From Litorimonas sp964610115 (lineage in GTDB: Bacteria > Pseudomonadota > Alphaproteobacteria > Caulobacterales > Maricaulaceae), in NCBI GenBank assembly GCA_964610115.1, contig CAZSUW010000106.1, positions 1-5,371 on the forward strand: DNA of 5,371 nt, read 5' to 3'. The position numbers and the translations under genes were made by a program. The notes under the pieces were generated by a model. It worked only from the letters and a program-made list of their open reading frames with translations, was not told the origin of the DNA and searched no databases. Below are positions 1-5,371 of this stretch, in pieces. Position 1 is the stretch's first letter. Each line of letters starts with the position of its first letter.

Positions 1-201
1 CCGACCACGCCGAACCCGACGAGCGGCTTCTTACTTTTCGTCCCAAAAGAGGACGTCACACTTCTGGATATGACGCCAGAAGAGGGCGCAAAGCTCATCA
101 TTAGCGGGGGCATGGTGACGAGTAATAGCGCCTTGGAAAATTATAATCCCGATCAGCCGAAAAAACCGCTCAATGATGAGACTTTGGCGAAGAAGACCTA
201 A
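1..201 (+). CDS. DUF502 family membrane protein, C-terminal fragment
   Basis: This reading frame is open from the left edge to a TAA stop and gives 66 residues, so the start and most of the protein lie outside the window. The fragment begins PTTPNPTSGFLLFVPKEDV and continues with LDMTPEEGAKLIISGG. I recognise this as the conserved C-terminal block of the DUF502 family, integral membrane proteins of about 200-250 residues related to the plant LIKE-COV proteins, whose biochemical role is not established. The N-terminal transmembrane segments of the family are not in view. After the conserved block comes a short polar tail rich in Asn, Asp and Lys (residues about 43-66), which is probably the variable cytoplasmic end. 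The gene converges on recG and its stop overlaps the recG stop by 4 bases. The family call rests on recalled motifs; the absence of a start here is due only to the window edge. Confidence 0.82.
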   Translation, partial: PTTPNPTSGFLLFVPKEDVTLLDMTPEEGAKLIISGGMVTSNSALENYNPDQPKKPLNDETLAKKT

Positions 202-2300
202 CCCGCTCGCATCATCGCGATGCCGTAATCCTGTTCAAACAGATACAGGGCAATACGCGCGGCTTTTCCACGGGGGGTGGTAAGCTGAGGGTCTTGTTGC
301 ACGAGTAGTCGCGCATCTTGCGTCGCTGTTTCGAGCAGGTCTCGATGTTTATCCAAATCAGCAAGACGGAAGCGGGGCAGGCCGCTTTGGGCCGCCCCTA
401 ATAGGTCGCCAGAGCCACGCAGCTCCCAGTCTTTTTCGGCGATCAGAAAGCCGTCTTCGCTTTCCCGCAAAATATTTAGCCGGGCTTTACCGTTTTCGCT
501 CATCGGGTTTTTGTATAGCAGGATGCAGGATGAAGCCTTGTCGCCGCGACCAACCCGACCGCGCAGTTGGTGGAGTTGCGCAAGCCCAAACCGTTCCGCG
601 TGTTCAATGACCATGACGGTGGCGTTGGGCGCATCGACGCCAACTTCGATCACGGTCGTCGCAACAAGCACATCATATCGTCCGGCCTTGAAGGCTTTGC
701 TGACAGTTTCTTTTTCCATCGCACTCATCCGGCCATGCAGCAGCCCGACGCTATCGCCGAAAATCGCTGTTAGCTGTCTGTGGCGATCTTCAGCACTGCC
801 AAGATCACTCACATCGCTATCTTCGACCAGAGGGCAGACCCAATAGGCTTGATCGCCAGCTTTAACCGCGCGACCAATCGCGTCGATTACATCATCCATG
901 CGCTGTAAGGGTAAGGCGACGGTCTTTATAGGCTGCCGCCCGGCGGGTTTTTCGTCCAAGATCGAAATGTCGAGATCGCCGTAACTCGTCAGAGCGAGCG
1001 TGCGCGGAATGGGCGTTGCCGTCATTACGAGCAGATCAGGGGCCTGGCCTTTCTCCGTCAAGGCCAAGCGGTCGCGCACGCCAAAGCGGTGCTGCTCATC
1101 AATAATGACGAGGCCCAATCGATCAAACTCGACGCCATCTTGAAACAGCGCATGTGTACCAATGACGACATCAATATGGCCGTCGGAGAGGCCCGCATTG
1201 ATAGCCGCGCGCTGCTGACCTTTGTCGCGACCAGTGAGCGCCTCGACGGTCAGTCCCGCGGGTTCGAGCATTGTTTTTAGGGTGTCAGTGTGTTGTCGGG
1301 CAAGAATTTCGGTGGGGGCCATCAGGGCGACTTGGGCGCCGGCTTCGCAGGCATAAGCGCTGGCCAGGGCTGCCACAAAAGTTTTCCCTGCGCCGACATC
1401 GCCTTGCAGCAATCGCGCCATGCGGGCTGGCGATCGCATGTCGTCTTTAATCTCTTCAAACGCACGGGCCTGCGCGCCTGTGGGCGGGAAGGGCGCGCCG
1501 CGCAAAACGTCATTCACGTATTCGCCTTTGGCAGAAAGCGGTTCGCCTTTTAGCGCGCGATTGCGTTCGCGTACCAAGGCCATGGCGAGCTGCTTGGCAA
1601 ATAATTCGTCATAAGCGAGGCGTTTGCGCGGCGGGGCGCTGGACGATACGTCAATAATATGCGCGGGTTGATGCAAGCGTATCAGGGCTTCATTGAAAGA
1701 CGGCCAGTCGTGACGGCTGAGTAAGGCGGGATCCTGCCATTCCGGTAGAGCTTTCCCAAGGCTGACGGTCTGCAGAGCATTCCAAACGGCTTTACGTGCG
1801 ACTTTCGCGGATAGGCCCGCGGTTAAGGGATAAACAGTTTCATAGGCGGGTAAGTCATCAGCTTGATCCGGGCGCAAGACATAGTCGGGATGGTTCATCT
1901 GCGCTTGCGCATTATAGACATCGACTTTGCCACTGATCAGGCGTTGTTGCCCAATAGGAAATTGCCTCTCCAGGCTGGAGCCATAGGATTTGAAGAAGAC
2001 GAGTTCCATCTCTTCCGTGTCGTCATAGACCTTAATCCGGTAGGGCGATGTCCGACTCTTTCCGGGAAGGTGACGACCAATCGTGACGAGAAATGTGCCG
2101 ACTTCGCCGGCTTTGGCGCCTGCGATTCCGGGACGATTAGAGCGATCGATCAAGCGTTCAGGCGGCGTCAGGAGAAGGTCCTTAAGCTGCACGTCGCCTC
2201 TTACGGAGAAAGCCCGACCTAAAGCGTCGCCGACCTTTTCGCCTACGCCGGTTAAGCGTTGCGCGCTGGTGAACCACGGATTGAGGATAGACGGTCTCAC
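198..2300 (-). CDS. recG: ATP-dependent DNA helicase RecG
   Basis: This is a complete 700-residue protein, close to the 693 residues of E. coli RecG. RecG is a monomeric dsDNA translocase that binds branched DNA and drives fork reversal and Holliday-junction branch migration in recombination and replication restart. The N-terminal region has a helix-hairpin-helix-like LTGVGEKVGDAL (16-27), followed by the OB-fold wedge domain (about 60-150) that splits the fork. The superfamily 2 motor follows: Walker A GDVGAGKT (300-307), APTEILARQH (328-337), Walker B box DEQH (401-404), motif III TATPIPRT (427-434), and motif VI QLRGRVGRG (578-586). The RecG translocation motif region is ILRESEDGFLIAEKDWELRG (610-629). 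The start is GTG at 2298-2300. I accept it because MRPSILNPWF matches the usual alphaproteobacterial RecG N-terminus, although no strong Shine-Dalgarno sequence precedes it. All catalytic motifs are intact. It is divergent from sdhE and convergent with the DUF502 gene. Confidence 0.97.
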   Translation of the reverse strand: MRPSILNPWFTSAQRLTGVGEKVGDALGRAFSVRGDVQLKDLLLTPPERLIDRSNRPGIAGAKAGEVGTFLVTIGRHLPGKSRTSPYRIKVYDDTEEMELVFFKSYGSSLERQFPIGQQRLISGKVDVYNAQAQMNHPDYVLRPDQADDLPAYETVYPLTAGLSAKVARKAVWNALQTVSLGKALPEWQDPALLSRHDWPSFNEALIRLHQPAHIIDVSSSAPPRKRLAYDELFAKQLAMALVRERNRALKGEPLSAKGEYVNDVLRGAPFPPTGAQARAFEEIKDDMRSPARMARLLQGDVGAGKTFVAALASAYACEAGAQVALMAPTEILARQHTDTLKTMLEPAGLTVEALTGRDKGQQRAAINAGLSDGHIDVVIGTHALFQDGVEFDRLGLVIIDEQHRFGVRDRLALTEKGQAPDLLVMTATPIPRTLALTSYGDLDISILDEKPAGRQPIKTVALPLQRMDDVIDAIGRAVKAGDQAYWVCPLVEDSDVSDLGSAEDRHRQLTAIFGDSVGLLHGRMSAMEKETVSKAFKAGRYDVLVATTVIEVGVDAPNATVMVIEHAERFGLAQLHQLRGRVGRGDKASSCILLYKNPMSENGKARLNILRESEDGFLIAEKDWELRGSGDLLGAAQSGLPRFRLADLDKHRDLLETATQDARLLVQQDPQLTTPRGKAARIALYLFEQDYGIAMMRAG

Positions 2301-2373
2301 ACGGAACGGTTTGGCGCGCTATTTCGTCTCGCGCAAGCGTACAGACCGTGACAAGCCATACCAAGCGCACTAG
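2301..2373. promoter_or_regulatory. Divergent intergenic region, recG / sdhE promoters
   Basis: This 73-bp gap separates two genes that point away from each other, so it (and perhaps the adjoining coding ends) must carry the 5' control regions of recG and of sdhE unless transcription comes from further away. Toward recG, the best match to a sigma-70-type promoter on the - strand is TTGGTA (complement of 2359-2364) and TACGCT (complement of 2336-2341) with a 17-bp spacer, which would leave a leader of roughly 30 bases. The match is weak (4/6 and 3/6). Toward sdhE I see no convincing -35/-10 pair. A 7-bp inverted repeat, ACGGTCT (2291-2297) and AGACCGT (2343-2349), spans the recG start. The regulatory role is inferred from gene arrangement, not from a clear motif. 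Confidence 0.4.
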
Positions 2374-2664
2374 ATGGGCATCATGGAAACAAGCCCAAAC
2401 ATTGACGACTGGTCCGTTCGCCGCAAACGCCTCATCCATCGGGCCCATTATCGCGGCTTTAAAGAGGCCGATATGATTTTGGGTGGTTTTGCCCGGGATC
2501 ACGGTGAGAGCCTGACCCATGATGAAATCCTCATGTTCGAAGACCTGCTCGGCGCAAAAGATCACGATATCTATGCGTGGATTATCCAGACCCTGCCTGT
2601 TCCTGCCAATTATGATACGCCGCTATTGGAACGTCTGCGGGCTTACCGTCCAAAAGTCGGTTAG
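2374..2664 (+). CDS. sdhE: Succinate dehydrogenase assembly factor 2 (SdhE)
   Basis: This 96-residue protein belongs to the SdhE / SDHAF2 (Sdh5, formerly YgfY or DUF339) family, whose members are about 85-100 residues in bacteria. SdhE binds the flavoprotein SdhA in the cytoplasm and promotes covalent attachment of FAD, needed for an active succinate dehydrogenase (complex II). The diagnostic RGxxE motif is RGFKE (27-31), preceded by the basic VRRKRLIHRAHY (15-26). The second family signature, acidic then aromatic, is KDHDIYAWI (62-70), next to the helix LTHDEILMFEDLLG (47-60). A TAG stop lies directly before the ATG at 2374, so no longer form is possible. A second in-frame ATG at 2383 (METSPN) is an alternative start, and neither has a clear ribosome binding site. 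It lies divergent to recG and 107 bases ahead of mfd on the same strand, which allows but does not prove cotranscription. Older annotations of this family as an antitoxin (CptB) are less likely to describe its role here. Confidence 0.95.
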   Translation: MGIMETSPNIDDWSVRRKRLIHRAHYRGFKEADMILGGFARDHGESLTHDEILMFEDLLGAKDHDIYAWIIQTLPVPANYDTPLLERLRAYRPKVG

Positions 2665-2771
2665 GCTCCAACGACTATTCTCACTTTTGTTCACCCCTCT
2701 GCCTTTACGGGGCGTCAATAGCCTCATAAGACGCGCCGCCTTTCCCTAAATCTGGAAACCGTAGCAGAGCC
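2665..2771 (+). promoter_or_regulatory. sdhE-mfd intergenic spacer, possible mfd promoter
   Basis: This 107-bp spacer is too short and too stop-rich to hold another gene. It is long enough for mfd to have its own promoter, but the only candidates are poor. TTGTTC (2687-2692) has no good -10 at the right distance, and TTTACG (2704-2709) has a weak CATAAG (2725-2730) 15 bases on. A small CCCC/GGGG pairing at about 2694-2711 has a 4-bp stem and no T tract, so it is not a credible terminator. The ribosome binding site for mfd is weak: GGAAA (2754-2758) lies rather far from the ATG, and GCAGAG (2764-2769) is closer but a poor match. Whether mfd is read through from sdhE or started here is undecided. 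Confidence 0.25.
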
Positions 2772-5371
2772 ATGCAGATCCAACTGATGCGATATACGGG
2801 ACCAGATCTTGATCTCCTGGCTGCGGGTCTGCCGGAAGGGGCTGATGCCCTCATCGTCACGCGCGCCGCGGCAAAGCAACAAGGCCGCGTCCTGTTCATT
2901 GCCCGCGATGATGCACGGGCCGCAAGCTTTACAGCCGCTTGTCGTTTCTTTGATCCGACGATTCCTGTTCTAAATTTACCCGCTTGGGACTGCCTACCTT
3001 ATGATCGCGTATCGCCCAGCCGCGTGCTGGCCGCACGCCGGGCGGGCGCACTCTATAGTTTGTTGGCAGTCAAAGCGGATAAGCCGTTAATCATCGTCTC
3101 AACAGTCGCGGCCGTGATGCAGCGCGTCCCACCCCGCGCTGTTATCAAGGCCGCAGGGTTTCGCGCTAAAGCGGGAGATACAGTTCGGCGCGAAGCGCTA
3201 GAAATCTATCTCTCTCGCAATGGCTATGTGCGGGCCTCGACTGTTGTTGAACCGGGCGACTTCGCCGTTCGGGGTGGATTGATCGATATTTTCCCGCCGA
3301 CCCGAAAAGCCCCCTTGCGGCTCGACTTCTTTGGCGATGAACTCGAATCCATCCGGGCGTTTGATGTGGAGACACAACGCACAACAGATACATTGAAAAG
3401 CCTCACATTGGCGCCTGTGTCAGAAGTTTTCGTCGAGGACGACACAGTTAGCATTTTTCGCAAAAGTTATATTGCGGCTTTTGGGGGCGGGGTTAGTCGC
3501 GATCCGGTTTATGCGGCCGTCTCGGATGGTATCCGACCGCAAGGCATCGAGCATTACCTGCCGCTTTTTTATACGTTCACTGAATCTGTTTTTGATTATG
3601 TGGGCCCCAAAGCTCTGATTGCTTTAGACGGTTTAGCCAACGAAGCCATGGCCGAGCGTGAGGCGCTAATTGAAGATTTCTACACATCGCGCCGTGAACA
3701 CCAAGAGGCGCGCGATACGGGGCGGGGGGATCCATCCAAAACGTCAGGACTTTACCGGCCATTGCCCGTCGATCGGCTGTATGTCCCGCCCATTGAGGTT
3801 GCGGAGATCACGTCTACGTTTCGGACGCGTCAGCACACGGCCTTTGACGCACCATCTGATGCGGACAACAAAGTGGATTTTGGCGCGCGCATTGGTCGAA
3901 CGTTCTTACCTGAACGTCAGCGCGACGGGGTCAACGTGTTCGATGCTGTAGCTCAGCACGTGCAGGCGCTTCGTGAAACCAAGCATAAAGTCTGGCTTGC
4001 GGCCTGGTCGGAAGGGTCGCGAGAGCGCCTGACAAATGTATTGGAAGATCAAGACCTGATCGTGCCCATGGCGCGGGATGGACGCGCCGCCGGGGATATT
4101 GAACCGGGTGAGGTCAGGGCTGTCATTCTGCCGCTGGAGCAAGGCTTCGTCATGCAGGGCCTTGCGGTCATTAGTGAACAAGACATTCTGGGTGACCGCC
4201 TCGTCAACCGTTCTCGTAAACGTCGCGCAAAGAACTTCATCGCTGAAGCCTCCGCGCTCAATCCAAGCGATTTGATTGTTCATATCGACCACGGCGTCGG
4301 CCGGTATCTGGGTTTGCAGACCCTGACAGTGGGGGGTGCGCCGCATGATTGTCTGGAGCTGGAATATCACGGCGGCGCAAAGCTCTATCTGCCCGTGGAA
4401 AACATTGAGCTACTGTCCCGTTACGGCAACGCCAATGAGACGGCAATCCTAGATAAGCTTGGCGGTGTGGCATGGCAGTCGCGTAAGGCCAAGGCCAAAG
4501 GCCGCCTGCGCGAAATGGCGGCAGAGCTGATTAAAATCGCCGCCAAACGCGCCATGAAAACGATTGAGCCTATCGAGATTGACGAAGGCGCAACGAATGA
4601 GTTTGCCGCGCGCTTTCCTTATGCCGAAACGGAAGATCAACTGAACGCGATTTCCGATGTCATGACGGACCTGACCAGCGGTCGCCCTATGGACCGATTA
4701 ATCTGTGGTGATGTAGGCTTTGGGAAGACGGAAGTGGCCCTCCGTGCCGCTTTTGCTGTGGCGATTACGGGGCGGCAAGTTGCGGTCGTAGCGCCTACAA
4801 CGCTTCTCTCTCGGCAGCACTTTAAGACCTTTAGCGACCGCTTTCGGGGCCTGCCGATCACCGTCAAACAACTCTCTCGTCTTGTGCCCGCGAAAGAGGC
4901 GAAAGAAACGCGGGATCGTTTGGCCAAGGGCGAAGTGGACATTGTCGTTGGCACCCATGCTGTGCTGTCAAAACAGGTGAGTTTCTCTAATCTGGGCTTG
5001 GTGGTCGTAGATGAAGAGCAGCGATTTGGCGTTCGGCATAAAGAGCGCCTCAAGGCGCTGCGGGCCGACGTGCATATGCTGACATTAACGGCGACGCCAA
5101 TCCCCCGCACGCTGCAAATGGCCCTAACCGGCATTCGGGATTTATCCTTGATCGCCACTCCGCCCATCGATCGTCTGGCGGTAAGGACTTATGTTCTGCC
5201 CTTTGATGAAGTGTCGATCCGCAAGGCGATCTTGCGCGAGAAATATCGCGGCGGGCAGACCTATTACGTCACTCCGCGTATTTCTGACATTACGCGACTT
5301 GAAGAATTCTTACGGACCCAAGTGCCGGAAGTCAGCTATGTGATCGCCCATGGGCAGCTGGCTGCGGGTGC
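2772..5371 (+). CDS. mfd: Transcription-repair coupling factor Mfd, N-terminal three quarters
   Basis: The frame is open from ATG 2772 to the right edge: 866 codons, no stop, no frameshift. Mfd is usually about 1150 residues, so some 290 are missing. Mfd binds RNA polymerase stalled at DNA damage, pushes it off using ATP-driven dsDNA translocation, and recruits UvrA for nucleotide excision repair. The UvrB-like N-terminal module is visible as PAWDCLPYDRVSPS (70-83) and as the segment 152-176 with EPGDFAVRGGLIDIFPP. A linker domain includes GLAVISEQDILGDR (463-476). The CarD-like RNA polymerase-interacting domain spans about 494-560 (DLIVHIDHGVGRYLGL, then KLYLPVENIELLSRYG). The motor begins with Walker A GDVGFGKTE (646-654), then DEEQ (747-750) and TATPIPRTL (773-781), and the second RecA-like lobe is cut at HGQLAAG. 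The rest of that lobe, the TRG motif and the UvrA-masking C-terminal domain lie beyond the window. No in-frame alternative start exists between the upstream stop (2727-2729) and 2772; Met-6 is the nearest downstream alternative. Confidence 0.97.
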   Translation, partial: MQIQLMRYTGPDLDLLAAGLPEGADALIVTRAAAKQQGRVLFIARDDARAASFTAACRFFDPTIPVLNLPAWDCLPYDRVSPSRVLAARRAGALYSLLAVKADKPLIIVSTVAAVMQRVPPRAVIKAAGFRAKAGDTVRREALEIYLSRNGYVRASTVVEPGDFAVRGGLIDIFPPTRKAPLRLDFFGDELESIRAFDVETQRTTDTLKSLTLAPVSEVFVEDDTVSIFRKSYIAAFGGGVSRDPVYAAVSDGIRPQGIEHYLPLFYTFTESVFDYVGPKALIALDGLANEAMAEREALIEDFYTSRREHQEARDTGRGDPSKTSGLYRPLPVDRLYVPPIEVAEITSTFRTRQHTAFDAPSDADNKVDFGARIGRTFLPERQRDGVNVFDAVAQHVQALRETKHKVWLAAWSEGSRERLTNVLEDQDLIVPMARDGRAAGDIEPGEVRAVILPLEQGFVMQGLAVISEQDILGDRLVNRSRKRRAKNFIAEASALNPSDLIVHIDHGVGRYLGLQTLTVGGAPHDCLELEYHGGAKLYLPVENIELLSRYGNANETAILDKLGGVAWQSRKAKAKGRLREMAAELIKIAAKRAMKTIEPIEIDEGATNEFAARFPYAETEDQLNAISDVMTDLTSGRPMDRLICGDVGFGKTEVALRAAFAVAITGRQVAVVAPTTLLSRQHFKTFSDRFRGLPITVKQLSRLVPAKEAKETRDRLAKGEVDIVVGTHAVLSKQVSFSNLGLVVVDEEQRFGVRHKERLKALRADVHMLTLTATPIPRTLQMALTGIRDLSLIATPPIDRLAVRTYVLPFDEVSIRKAILREKYRGGQTYYVTPRISDITRLEEFLRTQVPEVSYVIAHGQLAAG

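Noticed and set aside
213..222. 10-bp perfect palindrome CATCGCGATG near the 3' end of recG
   Set aside because: It lies within the codons for the conserved-style RecG C-terminus, has no loop and no T tract, and short CG-centred palindromes are common in this composition. It is not a terminator.
1863..2222. 119-codon open frame on the + strand inside recG
   Set aside because: It lies wholly antisense to the RecG OB-fold region, which is intact and conserved. The product shows no family motif, so it is a coding shadow.
2182..2565. 127-codon open frame on the - strand crossing the recG start, the divergent gap and part of sdhE
   Set aside because: It overlaps two well-supported genes in another frame, and its product has no recognisable family features. 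A frame this long is expected by chance opposite coding DNA of this composition.
2694..2711. CCCC/GGGG hairpin after sdhE as a possible terminator
   Set aside because: The stem is only 4 bp with a loop of about 10 bases and no following T run, so it is too weak to call.
3906..4370. 154-codon open frame on the - strand inside mfd
   Set aside because: It is antisense to the linker and RNA polymerase-interacting domain of Mfd. No motif or ribosome binding site supports it.
4637..5167. 176-codon open frame on the - strand inside mfd
   Set aside because: It is antisense to the highly conserved Mfd motor. The Ser/Arg-rich, low-complexity translation is typical of the reverse complement of a real gene.
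2772..5371. Possible frameshift or pseudogene in mfd
   Set aside because: I translated the whole stretch codon by codon. The frame stays open, and motifs from the UvrB-like module to the second motor lobe are in one frame. The missing C-terminus is due only to the window edge.
1..5371. Mobile element, CRISPR array, toxin-antitoxin pair, defence island or novel system
   Set aside because: I saw no transposase or integrase motifs, no terminal inverted or spaced direct repeats, no tRNA-like cloverleaf and no composition break. SdhE was once annotated as an antitoxin (CptB), but there is no toxin partner gene next to it.

Overview
The window looks like an ordinary chromosomal housekeeping segment from an alphaproteobacterium. 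Two things support this: the gene set and order (DUF502 membrane protein, recG, sdhE, mfd), and the alphaproteobacterial style of the proteins, such as RecG starting MRPSILNPWF and Mfd carrying PAWDCLPYDRVSPS. Base composition is moderate, somewhat above half G+C by eye. That would fit a marine lineage with intermediate GC rather than a very GC-rich one, but the genus cannot be fixed from this sequence.

Layout from left to right: (1) bases 1-201 hold the C-terminal 66 codons of a DUF502-family membrane protein on the + strand. (2) recG lies on the - strand (198-2300). It is complete, and its stop codon overlaps the DUF502 stop tail-to-tail. (3) A 73-bp divergent gap holds the upstream regions of recG and sdhE. 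(4) sdhE (2374-2664, +) is a complete small flavinylation factor for succinate dehydrogenase. (5) After a 107-bp gap, mfd (2772 to the right edge, +) encodes the transcription-repair coupling factor. It is open for 866 codons without a stop or frameshift, and roughly the last quarter of the protein lies outside the window.

RecG and Mfd are related superfamily 2 DNA translocases that share a motor core. RecG remodels stalled replication forks and recombination intermediates. Mfd displaces RNA polymerase stalled at lesions and recruits nucleotide excision repair. SdhE is unrelated to DNA repair and attaches FAD to SdhA; its place between the two motors appears to be a conserved neighbourhood rather than a functional pathway.

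I found no tRNA or rRNA gene, CRISPR array, insertion sequence, attachment site, prophage gene or unexplained coding region. Every stretch over 300 bases is covered by a recognisable gene, and I see no evidence for a new biological system here.
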